Positions 1 to 6,774 of a DNA stretch of 9,780 bases are shown in pieces. Position numbers and translations under genes: made by a program. The notes beneath the pieces were generated by a model that made no database searches, was not told where the DNA came from, and saw only the letters and a program-made list of their open reading frames with translations. The first letter of the stretch is position 1, and each line of letters begins with the position of its first letter. This DNA is from an uncultured delta proteobacterium (GTDB taxonomy: Bacteria > Myxococcota_A > Polyangia > Polyangiales > Polyangiaceae): the NCBI GenBank assembly GCA_903893335.1, contig CAITLX010000792.1, positions 1-9,780 of the forward strand, in the 5' to 3' direction.

Positions 1-2883
1 CCGGACCTCTCGATCGCCAACTGCACGACCAACGGCTCCATCGCCGGCGTCGAGTGCATCACCGCTGCGTGCGACGCCGACAACCTCTGCGGCCTGCTCA
101 ACGGCACGACGGGGTGCGCCGCGCAGTCCGCCGACGCGCGTTGCCGCACCGGCGTGTGCGACTCCGACGCCGCCTGCGGCTGGGCCAACGGGACCGCGGG
201 CTGCACCGAGAGCGCGTCGGACCTCCGCTGCCGCAGCGGCGAGTGCGGCGGTGACGGCAAGTGCATGCCCGCCGGAGGCTGCAACGTCGACTCCGACTGC
301 GCCGGCGGCACCTGGTGCAACGAGTCGCAGCAGAAGTGCCTGCCGCGGCTCGCCAACGGGGCGCAGATGCCCACCGACCCGCCGCACGCGAACCCGACGC
401 TCGACGGCAAGTGCGCCGCGGGCGCGGCGAGCCTCGTCTGCACGACGCTCGTGTGCGACCTCGACGACCTGTGTGGCTGGGCCGACGGTACGCCGGGCTG
501 CACGACCGGCGCCGACGTGAAGTGCCGCTCGGGCGCGTGCAGCACCAACGGTACGTGCAAGCCGCTCGCGGGCTGCAACGCCGACGCCGACTGCGACCCG
601 GCGCAGTACTGCAACACCGGTGCGCACCTGTGCGCGGCCAAGCTGCCGAACGGCAGCCCGGTCGTGTCGGTGGTGGGCCACACGCCTGCGCTGCTCGTCG
701 CCGACTGCACGGCGAACGGGGCGATCGGCCCCATCGAGTGCGCGACGGCTGTGTGCGACGCCGACAGCCTCTGCGGGCTGAAGAACGGCACCGCGGGCTG
801 CTCGTCGGGCGACGACGTGCGCTGCCGCTCGGGCGTCTGCGACACCGACGCCGCCTGCGGCTGGGCGAACGGCACGATCGGCTGCGAGCCGAGCAAGTCC
901 GACGCGCGCTGCCGCAGCGGCGTGTGCGGCGGCGACGCCCGGTGCATGGCCTCGGGCGGCTGCAACATCGACTCGGACTGCGCGAGCGGCACTTGGTGCA
1001 ACGAGTCGGTGCACACGTGCACGGGCAAGATCGCCAACGGCGGCGCGATGCCGACCGACGCCCCGCACGCGAGCCCGACGCTCGACGGCAAGTGCGGCGT
1101 GGCCGCCTCGGCCCTGGTGTGCGCCTCGGGCACCTGCGATCTCCTCGACGACAAGTGCGGCATCGCGCTCGGCGACGGCACCTGCGACGGCACGGGCCAG
1201 TGCCGCGCGGGCGTCTGCGTGACGAGCGGGCAGAAGCCGCACACCTGCGAGCCCTGCGGCGCCAACTCCGATTGCGGCGGTAGCCAGGGCGTCTGCGACG
1301 TCACGGCCTACCGCTGCGTGACCTGCACGGTGGCCGATCACGCGGCGTGCACGGGCACGACGGCGTTCTGCAACGCGGCGACCCAGGCCTGCGTCGGCTG
1401 CAACGGCAACCTCAACTCCGGCGCGTCGTTCGCGTGCGGCTCTGGCGCGCCGTACTGCGCGGCCGACGGGTCGTGCAGCGCGAGCTGCCAGCACGACGCC
1501 GACTGCGCGTCCGGTAGCTGGTGCAACGCGGGGACGTGCGCCGAGAAGCTGAAGAACGGCTCGCAGATGCCCACCTCGGCCGGCCACGTGCCGACGCTCG
1601 ACGGCGCGTGCACCTCGCCCGCCGCCGTCGCGGTCTGCGTGAGCGCGGTGTGCGACGCGACGAACAACACCTGCGGCATCGGCATCGGCGACCCCGGCTG
1701 CACGAGCGACGCGCAGTGCCAGGCGGGGCGCTGCGTGCCCGAGGGCGGCGGCCCCAAGGCCGGCTTCTGCGAGCCCTGCCTGACGAACCAGGACTGCGTC
1801 GGACCGTTGCTGGTGTGCGACCCCGCGACCAACCAGTGCGTCGCCTGCACGGCCTCGAACGCGACCGCCTGCGTCGGCACGACGCCCGTGTGCGACACGA
1901 CGGTCGAGTCGTGCTTCGCCTGCAACGGCGACTTCGGCGGCGGCGCGACGCATGCCTGCCCGTCGAGCACGGCGCCGCTCTGCACCGGGTCGGGCGCCTG
2001 CACCGTGTGCGAGTCGAACGCCGACTGCTTCGGCCACGCGGGTCCGATCTGCAACACCCTGAGCGGTTCGTGCGGCGCTGCGTGCACGATCGACTCCGAC
2101 TGCCCGGCGCAGTGGTGCGACAACCCCTCGGCGAGCAACGCCGCGGGCGTCTGCACCCCGAAGGTGGGCAACTCCAAGCCGCTGCCGGCGGACGCTCCGA
2201 TCAACGGCCTCTGCTCGACGCCCAACGGCCTGCGCGTCTGCGCTGCGACCGTCTGCGAGACCTCCGACAACCTCTGCGGCTCGCAGAACGGCACCGCCTG
2301 CGCGGTGAAGGACGCCTGCCGCAGCGGCGTGTGCAACGCCGACGGCAAGTGCGGCGACCCGAACGGCATCGCCTGCACGGCCAAGGACACCTGCCGCAGC
2401 GCGGTGTGCAACGCCGACGGCAAGTGCGGTGACCCCAACGGCACCGACTGCGCCAAGAAGGACACCTGCCGGAGCGACGTCTGCTTCACCGACGGCAAGT
2501 GCGGCAACCCCGACGGCGAGGTCTGCACCTCCGCCGACCAGTGCCGCACCGGCGAGTGCGTCGGAGGCCATTGCGGCCAGCCGGACGCGGGCACCGACGC
2601 CGGTGACGACGCGGACGCGGACGACGCCGACGCAGCGGACGACGCGACCGACGCGACGCTCGACGCCAGCGACGCGACCGCCGAGCGAGACGACGGCGGC
2701 GACTTCGACGCCACCGACGCCGCGGAGGACCAGGGGCTCGGCAACTCGGCGCTGGGCGGCGGCTGCGCGTGCGAGACGGCGCGCAAGCGGCACGACGACG
2801 CGGGCTCGCTCGCAGCGCTGCTCGCGGCGGTGGGGCTGGTCGTCGCGCGGCGCCGCCGTCGCGACGGCGTGACCCCGAGCTGA
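1..2883 (+). CDS. Cys-rich repeat surface protein with MYXO-CTERM anchor (5' partial)
   Basis: The frame is open from base 1 to the TGA at 2881-2883, giving 960 residues; the start codon and any signal peptide lie upstream of the window. The chain is packed with Cys in modules of the type C-N-x-D-x-D-C...W-C-N, beginning at window residues 94, 192, 321, 496 and 695. Larger blocks are duplicated, followed by four 25-residue Cys repeats (763-862), an Asp/Ala-rich spacer (about 863-912), and a C-terminal signal: GGGCAC at 919-924, hydrophobic helix about 935-949, then five Arg at 950-954. That tail fits the MYXO-CTERM sorting signal, known in myxobacteria to direct surface proteins to Cys-dependent processing and lipid anchoring. 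Inference: an exported, disulfide-rich adhesin or receptor stalk. The OmpA-type gene follows after 34 bp, recalling traA-traB. A PA14-like ligand domain, which TraA carries N-terminally, cannot be assessed. Confidence is high for the gene and anchor, low for the role. Confidence 0.88.
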   Translation, partial: PDLSIANCTTNGSIAGVECITAACDADNLCGLLNGTTGCAAQSADARCRTGVCDSDAACGWANGTAGCTESASDLRCRSGECGGDGKCMPAGGCNVDSDCAGGTWCNESQQKCLPRLANGAQMPTDPPHANPTLDGKCAAGAASLVCTTLVCDLDDLCGWADGTPGCTTGADVKCRSGACSTNGTCKPLAGCNADADCDPAQYCNTGAHLCAAKLPNGSPVVSVVGHTPALLVADCTANGAIGPIECATAVCDADSLCGLKNGTAGCSSGDDVRCRSGVCDTDAACGWANGTIGCEPSKSDARCRSGVCGGDARCMASGGCNIDSDCASGTWCNESVHTCTGKIANGGAMPTDAPHASPTLDGKCGVAASALVCASGTCDLLDDKCGIALGDGTCDGTGQCRAGVCVTSGQKPHTCEPCGANSDCGGSQGVCDVTAYRCVTCTVADHAACTGTTAFCNAATQACVGCNGNLNSGASFACGSGAPYCAADGSCSASCQHDADCASGSWCNAGTCAEKLKNGSQMPTSAGHVPTLDGACTSPAAVAVCVSAVCDATNNTCGIGIGDPGCTSDAQCQAGRCVPEGGGPKAGFCEPCLTNQDCVGPLLVCDPATNQCVACTASNATACVGTTPVCDTTVESCFACNGDFGGGATHACPSSTAPLCTGSGACTVCESNADCFGHAGPICNTLSGSCGAACTIDSDCPAQWCDNPSASNAAGVCTPKVGNSKPLPADAPINGLCSTPNGLRVCAATVCETSDNLCGSQNGTACAVKDACRSGVCNADGKCGDPNGIACTAKDTCRSAVCNADGKCGDPNGTDCAKKDTCRSDVCFTDGKCGNPDGEVCTSADQCRTGECVGGHCGQPDAGTDAGDDADADDADAADDATDATLDASDATAERDDGGDFDATDAAEDQGLGNSALGGGCACETARKRHDDAGSLAALLAAVGLVVARRRRRDGVTPS
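22..1218 (+). repeat. Intragenic tandem duplication, unit about 684 bp (228 aa)
   Basis: The block starting C-T-T-N-G-S-I at base 22 is repeated as C-T-A-N-G-A-I at base 706, exactly 684 bp on. Corresponding landmarks (CGWANG, the SDxRCRSG segment, the CNxDSDC module at 280 and 961, NEST/NESV-type WCNES, the MPTD..H...PTLDGKC segment) recur in the same order. One codon is lost in the second copy, so the later landmarks are 681 bp apart. Similarity is strong to about base 1143 and fades by about 1218. The duplication preserves frame and every Cys of the modules. Confidence 0.85.
961..2082 (+). repeat. Second intragenic duplication, units of 525 and 597 bp
   Basis: The stretch from the CNIDSDC module at 961 to 1485 is paralleled by the stretch from the CQHDADC module at 1486 to 2082. 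Shared landmarks in order are: NGxxMPT, PTLDGxC, CGI-x-GD, CRAGVC/CQAGRC, CEPC...N.DC, a TACxGTTxxC segment and CNG-(N/D)-(L/F)-x-x-GA. The second copy is 24 residues longer, so this is an older and more diverged duplication than the 684-bp one. It also overlaps the second unit of that duplication, implying successive rounds of expansion. Confidence 0.75.
2287..2586 (+). repeat. Four 75-bp tandem repeats encoding 25-residue Cys modules
   Basis: Units begin at 2287, 2362, 2437 and 2512, each exactly 75 bp. Each encodes the pattern (N/D)-G-x-x-C-x(5)-C-R-(S/T)-x-x-C-x(5)-C-G-(N/D/Q)-P, with four Cys per unit. Units 1 and 2 are nearly identical at the nucleotide level, including the phrase for C-N-A-D-G-K-C-G-D-P-N-G. 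Unit 4 is the most diverged. The even spacing and absence of indels indicate recent unequal exchange or slippage, and copy number may vary between strains. Confidence 0.9.
2587..2880 (+). other. Asp/Ala-rich spacer and MYXO-CTERM-like sorting signal
   Basis: This is the C-terminal part of the Cys-rich protein. Bases 2587-2736 encode an acidic Asp/Ala/Thr spacer of about 50 residues with no Cys. Bases 2755-2772 encode GGGCAC, then a short charged stretch, a 15-residue hydrophobic run and five consecutive Arg, and the protein ends six residues later. The order Gly-Cys motif, helix, Arg cluster is that of the MYXO-CTERM family. The spacer probably holds the Cys modules away from the membrane. 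Confidence 0.8.
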
Positions 2884-2904
2884 ACCCGCACCGAATACCT
2901 CGCA

Positions 2905-2910
2905 GAGAAG
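2905..2910 (+). promoter_or_regulatory. Ribosome binding site of the OmpA-family gene
   Basis: GAGAAG lies 7 nt upstream of the ATG at 2918, inside the 34-bp gap after the Cys-rich gene. It supports that ATG as the start, and so does the signal peptide that begins there. No room for an independent promoter is evident, which favours co-transcription of the two genes. Confidence 0.6.
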
Positions 2911-2917
2911 ATCCGAC

Positions 2918-4603
2918 ATGCGTCAGGCAATCGTAGGGATGGCCGTCGTCGCGCTGGCGACGGCGGCCGCAGGCAGCGCGCGCGCCGACGGCAAGGGGTT
3001 CGCGCTCGATCACTTCGACCCGTCCGAGCGAGGCAGCGACTGGTTCGCCACCGAGTCGCTCGACCTGCGCGGGCACCTGCGGCCGGCGTTCGGCGTCATC
3101 GTCGATTACGGCTACAAGCCGCTGGTCCTCGCGGGGCCGAACGGCGACGAGAGCGCGGCCATCGTGTCGCACCAGGCCTTCGTGCACGCGGGCGGCTCGC
3201 TCGTGCTGTGGGATCGCCTCCGCCTGGGCGTCAGCGTCCCGGTGCTCGTCTCGAGCGGCGGCGAGTCGGCGATCGCCAATGGCGTGGTCGAGCCCCGGCC
3301 GGCGAACTCGTCGGGCCTGGGAGACGTGCGGCTCGGAGCGGACGCGCGCGTCGCGGGCAAGTACGGCACGCCGCTCACCGTCGCGCTCGGGGTGCAGGCG
3401 CACCTGCCGACGGGAGACCCGGATTCGTACACGAGCGATGGCGTCGTGCGGGTGACGCCCCGCGTGCTCGTCGCGAGCAAGCTCGGCAAGCTCGAGGCCG
3501 CGGTCTCGACGGGCTTTCAGTTCCGCGGCGACACGGAGTATGCGGGCGGCCACCTGGGCGCCGCGTGGGGCGGGGCTGCGTCGGTCGGCGTCCGCCTCCT
3601 CAACGGTCGCTTGCTCGTGGGCCCCGAGCTCTATGGCTCGACCGTGCTGCAAGATGGCGCGCTGAAGATGCGCTCGAGCCCCATCGAGGGGCTTCTCGGC
3701 GCGCACTACGCGGTGGCTCCGGACTGGCGCGTCGGCGCCGGCGTGGCGAGCGGCATGACCGCTGGCTTCGGGACGGCTCGCGTGCGCGGCCTGCTGTCGG
3801 TCGAGTGGGCGCCTGGCGCGCCGCCTCCGCCCCCGCCGGACCGCGATCGCGACGGCGTCCTCGACGCCGCCGACGCGTGCCCGGATGTGAAGGGCGTGAA
3901 GTCGGACGACGCGACGACGAACGGTTGCCCCCCCGACCGCGATCAGGACGGCATCGTGGATGCGGCCGACGCGTGCCCCGACGTCAAGGGCGTGAAGAGC
4001 GACGACCCGAAGGCGAACGGCTGCCCGCCCGACCGCGACCAGGACGGCATCCTCGACGCCGACGATGCCTGCCCCGACGCGAAGGGTGTTACCTCGTCGG
4101 AGGCGGCGAAGCACGGCTGCCCGGTCGACCCCGACCGCGACAAGGACGGCATCGCGAACGAGGCCGACGCCTGCCCCGACGAGGCCGGCCCGGCGAACGA
4201 CGACGCGCAGAAGCGCGGCTGCCCCCAGGCCTTCGTGGCAGAGGGGCAGATCAAGATCCTCGACCAGGTGAAGTTCCGCTCGACGAGCGCCGAGATCCTC
4301 CCGGGCAAGGACAGCGAGGACGTCTTGCAGGCCGTGCTCGGCGTGCTCAGGAAGCACCCCGAGATCAAGCTCATCCGGGTCGAGGGGCACACCGACGATC
4401 GCGGCACGGCGGCGCTCAACCGCAAGCTGTCGGCCGATCGCGCCGCGTCCGTGGTCGGGTGGCTGACCGCGCACGGCATCGACAAGGCGACGCTCTCGAG
4501 CGCCGGCTTCGGCCCCGATCATCCCCTCACGACGAACCTGACGGACGACGGGCGGCGGGCCAACCGCCGCGTCGAGTTCCACATCGAGGAACCGGCGAAG
4601 TAG
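2918..4603 (+). CDS. OmpA-family outer-membrane protein with TSP3 repeats
   Basis: The product has 561 residues. Residues 1-23 form a signal peptide (hydrophobic core VVALATAAAG, likely cleavage after ARA-23). Residues about 45-298 have the alternating short-strand pattern of an outer-membrane beta-barrel, with GLGDVRLGADARV and a LPTGDPDSY segment resembling the MetA-pathway/transporter barrel families. After a Pro run (302-307) come four Ca-binding-type thrombospondin type-3 repeats at 308, 340, 372 and 406. Residues about 445-561 are an OmpA C-terminal domain: EGHTDDRG at 489-496 and LSADRAASV at 504-512, with D493 and R508 at the 15-residue spacing of the known diaminopimelate-binding Asp/Arg pair. 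The protein therefore probably spans the outer membrane and clamps to peptidoglycan. It follows the Cys-rich MYXO-CTERM gene as TraB follows TraA, and may be its membrane partner. A general structural porin of the OmpA type is the alternative. Confidence 0.92.
   Translation: MRQAIVGMAVVALATAAAGSARADGKGFALDHFDPSERGSDWFATESLDLRGHLRPAFGVIVDYGYKPLVLAGPNGDESAAIVSHQAFVHAGGSLVLWDRLRLGVSVPVLVSSGGESAIANGVVEPRPANSSGLGDVRLGADARVAGKYGTPLTVALGVQAHLPTGDPDSYTSDGVVRVTPRVLVASKLGKLEAAVSTGFQFRGDTEYAGGHLGAAWGGAASVGVRLLNGRLLVGPELYGSTVLQDGALKMRSSPIEGLLGAHYAVAPDWRVGAGVASGMTAGFGTARVRGLLSVEWAPGAPPPPPPDRDRDGVLDAADACPDVKGVKSDDATTNGCPPDRDQDGIVDAADACPDVKGVKSDDPKANGCPPDRDQDGILDADDACPDAKGVTSSEAAKHGCPVDPDRDKDGIANEADACPDEAGPANDDAQKRGCPQAFVAEGQIKILDQVKFRSTSAEILPGKDSEDVLQAVLGVLRKHPEIKLIRVEGHTDDRGTAALNRKLSADRAASVVGWLTAHGIDKATLSSAGFGPDHPLTTNLTDDGRRANRRVEFHIEEPAK
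3839..4228 (+). repeat. Thrombospondin type-3 repeat array, four units
   Basis: The motif D-R-D-x-D-G-(V/I)-x-(D/N)-x-x-D-A-C-P-D occurs four times, starting at bases 3839, 3935, 4031 and 4133. The first three are spaced exactly 96 bp (32 aa) and the last 102 bp. Each unit ends in a second Cys (GCP), giving one potential disulfide per unit. The Asp pattern is that of Ca-binding TSP3 linkers commonly found between an outer-membrane barrel and an OmpA domain. Confidence 0.88.
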
Positions 4604-4617
4604 CCGCCGACTCGCAC

Positions 4618-4647
4618 GCGGGCGCGCCTCCGGGTTGGCGCGCTCGC
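4618..4647 (+). terminator. Candidate hairpin terminator after the OmpA-family gene
   Basis: Bases 4618-4628 pair with 4637-4647 in an 11-bp stem containing one G-U pair (4621/4644), with an 8-nt loop (tccgggtt). It sits 15 nt after the stop codon at 4603. No T-tract follows, so it is not a canonical intrinsic terminator, but such bare GC hairpins are common 3' ends in very GC-rich genomes. It could instead stabilise the mRNA end. Confidence 0.4.
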
Positions 4648-4696
4648 CGGATCGGGATACGGCACCCTCCTCGATGAAGCGTGCCGGGTCGCCGAG

Positions 4697-6700
4697 TTGT
4701 CCGCCGTGACCGCCTCCCGCCAGGTCGAGGCCTCCCGCGTGGATGGCCGCGGGCCGCCGTCACCCCTGCACGCGCTCGCGCTCTCGACCGCCGTGCTCTC
4801 CGGGGTGGGCGCGTCGCTCGTGCTCTTCGTGCAGGGGCTCGCCATGCCCGCGGGCGAGCGATCGGCCTTCTTCGTGAAGAACGCCCTCGGCGGCGCCACG
4901 CGGCGGGTGCTGCTCGGCGCCGTGGGGCTCGGCGCGCTGCTGCCGGCGCTGGTCGTGCTCGTCGCCCTGCTCGTGAGCGGTCGGCGCGTCGCGCCCGGCG
5001 CGCGTCGCGCGGCGAGCGTGCTCTCGCCGCTGCTGCTCGCCGCGTTCGTCCCGACGCTCTTCGACGCGCTCGCGTGGCACGCCGCGCCGCTGCCGTACCT
5101 GCTGCTGCTCTCGGCGTTCGTGCTCGCCGCCGTGCCGCTGGTCACGCGGGCCGCCGAGGCCTGGCCGGCGTCGCTGCTCGAGATCGCCGCCGCGGCGCGC
5201 GACCTCGCCTCGCCGCGCGTGCGGCGCGCGCTCCCGCTCGCCCTCGTGCTCGTCGGAGCGGCGGCCTACACGGCATTCGCGGCCTACTTCACGATCCTGA
5301 CGCACCGGAGGATCGCCACCTCGGCGTTCGACCTCGGCATCTACGACAACCTGATGTGGAACGCGCTGCACGGCAGGCCGTTCCGCGTGCCCGTGCTGTT
5401 CGGCCCCGGCGGCGGGAACTACGTCTCGAACCACGCCGAGTACGCGATGCTCCTCTTCCTGCCGATCTACGCGATCCGGCCGGGGCCCGAGACGCTGCTC
5501 GTCGTGCAGGCTGCGCTGCTCGGCTTCGCCGCGGTGCCGCTCTACCTCTTCGCCTCGACGCAGCTGTCGCGCGCGGCGTCGGTCGTCGTGGCGCTCGCGT
5601 ACCTGCTGTACGCGCCGCTGCACGGGCCGCAGTTCTACGACTTTCACTGGCTGCCGCTCGCGATCTTCTTCCACTTCTGGCTCTACTGGGCGATCGCCCG
5701 CAAGCGGACGTGGCTCGTCGCCGCGCTCGTCGTCGTGCTGTTCGCCATCCGCGAGGACGTCGCCTTCGGGCTCGCGGCGCTCGGCGTCTTCCTCTTCGCC
5801 ACGCGGGCGCGTCCGCGGCTCGGCCTCGTGCTCGCGGCTGGCTCGGCGGCGTGGTTCGCCGTCGACAAGTTCGTCATCATGCCGTGGGCCGGCTCGTGGT
5901 GGTTCGAGAACATCTACGGCGAGCTGTTCGCCGACGGCGTCCGCACCTACGGCAGCGTCGTCAAGACGATCCTGACCAACCCCGTCTTCTTCGCCTCGTC
6001 GCTCCTGCGCGAGGACAAGCTCGTCTACGCGCTGCACATGCTCGCGCCGCTCGCGTTCCTGCCGCTGCGGCGGCTGCCGCTGCTCGTGCTGCTCGCGCCC
6101 GGCTTCGCCTTCACGCTGATGACGACGGGCTACGCGCCGACGCTGTCCATCGCGTTCCAGTACACGACCCACTGGATCCCCTACGTGTTCGGCGCGACCG
6201 TGCTCTCGCTCGCGCTCTTGCGGCGCGAGTCGTCGCCCGCGTCGGCCGCGCGCCGCCGCGCGCAGCTCGGCGTGATGGCGTTCGCGATGCTGAGCCACAG
6301 CTACGTCTTCGGCGCGGTGCTGCAGCGCGGCAACTTCGTCGGTGGCTTCCAGAAGATCGAGTTCCGCATGACCGAGGGGGAGCGCGAGAGCTGGCGCTCG
6401 GTGCGCGAGCTCGTCGCGATGATCCCGCAGGACGCGAGCGTGGCGGCGACCGAGCAGGAGGTGCCGCAGATCTCGACGCGGAGCACGGCGTACACGCTCC
6501 GCTCGTCGCCCGGCGCCGTCGATTACATCCTGTTCAAGCGCTCGCACCTCTACGGCGACGCGAGGACCTCGGTCGCCGATGCGTTCAAGACCGCGCCGTA
6601 CGGGCTGCTCGCGCGTCGCGGCGACGACCTGCTGCTCTGGAAGCGGGGGCACGAGTCGCCCGAGACGGCCAAGGCCAAGCAGCAATGCGGCCTGCCCTGA
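4697..6700 (+). CDS. DUF2079-family polytopic inner-membrane protein
   Basis: The product has 667 residues if translated from the TTG at 4697; a GTG at 4706 is equally possible, and neither has a clear Shine-Dalgarno. No in-frame ATG or GTG is seen just upstream, and the strong hydrophobic segments begin near residue 26. About ten or more hydrophobic helices span residues 26-540. Family landmarks are AFDLGIYDNLMWN (210-222), SNHAEYAMLLFLPIY (244-258), FYDFHWLPLAIFFHFW (313-328) and IREDV (351-355). The soluble tail has the IPQDASVAATEQEVPQ pattern (576-591) with which DUF2079 proteins typically end. The molecular function of the family is not established. Its architecture resembles GT-C membrane glycosyltransferases, and the conserved Asp residues in the first large loop (D212, D217) would suit that, but this is inference. 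The last five residues (QCGLP) and the stop are encoded by a repeat copy. Confidence 0.85.
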   Translation: MSAVTASRQVEASRVDGRGPPSPLHALALSTAVLSGVGASLVLFVQGLAMPAGERSAFFVKNALGGATRRVLLGAVGLGALLPALVVLVALLVSGRRVAPGARRAASVLSPLLLAAFVPTLFDALAWHAAPLPYLLLLSAFVLAAVPLVTRAAEAWPASLLEIAAAARDLASPRVRRALPLALVLVGAAAYTAFAAYFTILTHRRIATSAFDLGIYDNLMWNALHGRPFRVPVLFGPGGGNYVSNHAEYAMLLFLPIYAIRPGPETLLVVQAALLGFAAVPLYLFASTQLSRAASVVVALAYLLYAPLHGPQFYDFHWLPLAIFFHFWLYWAIARKRTWLVAALVVVLFAIREDVAFGLAALGVFLFATRARPRLGLVLAAGSAAWFAVDKFVIMPWAGSWWFENIYGELFADGVRTYGSVVKTILTNPVFFASSLLREDKLVYALHMLAPLAFLPLRRLPLLVLLAPGFAFTLMTTGYAPTLSIAFQYTTHWIPYVFGATVLSLALLRRESSPASAARRRAQLGVMAFAMLSHSYVFGAVLQRGNFVGGFQKIEFRMTEGERESWRSVRELVAMIPQDASVAATEQEVPQISTRSTAYTLRSSPGAVDYILFKRSHLYGDARTSVADAFKTAPYGLLARRGDDLLLWKRGHESPETAKAKQQCGLP

Positions 6701-6759
6701 AGGCCCAGCGAGCGATGCGGCCTGCCCTGAGGGGCGAGGAGCAATGCGGCCTGCCCTGA
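6685..6759. repeat. Three copies of a 16-bp intergenic repeat at a convergent gene junction
   Basis: The 16-mer atgcggcctgccctga occurs identically at 6685-6700, 6715-6730 and 6744-6759, separated by 14 and 13 nt. Flanks are also partly shared (agcaatg or agcgatg before, a/ggggc after). The DUF2079 stop codon is the TGA at the end of copy 1. The cores contain ggcc and gccc/gggc pairs, so each copy can form a small hairpin. No further copies were noticed elsewhere in the window. Confidence 0.85.
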
Positions 6760-6769
6760 AGGGCGCCGC
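6746..6769. terminator. Bidirectional terminator-like stem-loop between convergent genes
   Basis: gcggc (6746-6750) and gccc (6753-6756) pair with gggc (6761-6764) and gccgc (6765-6769) around a tgaa loop, leaving a two-base bulge (ct). The hairpin uses the third copy of the 16-bp repeat plus its right flank. It lies 46 nt after the DUF2079 stop and 6 nt from the stop of the opposing discoidin gene, where a shared terminator would be expected. No T-tract is present on either side. Confidence 0.5.
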
Positions 6770-6774
6770 GGGGC

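Noticed and set aside
1338..2930. Long minus-strand open frame (530 codons) opposite the Cys-rich gene
   Set aside because: Its translation is low-complexity Ser/Ala/Pro/Gln text mirroring the Cys repeats on the other strand, with no domain. Open antisense frames are expected at this GC content.
2486..4582. Long minus-strand open frame (698 codons) opposite the OmpA-family gene
   Set aside because: The product is dominated by Arg, Ala, Val and His with no recognisable domain, and the plus strand carries a complete, well-supported gene there.
4674..4709. Eleven-codon ORF (ATG at 4674) overlapping the DUF2079 start, as a possible leader peptide
   Set aside because: No ribosome binding site or attenuator-like structure goes with it, and such short frames occur by chance.
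6685..6759. CRISPR-like array
   Set aside because: The repeat is 16 bp with spacers of only 13-14 nt that resemble each other, there are three copies, and one is inside a coding sequence. No cas gene is present.
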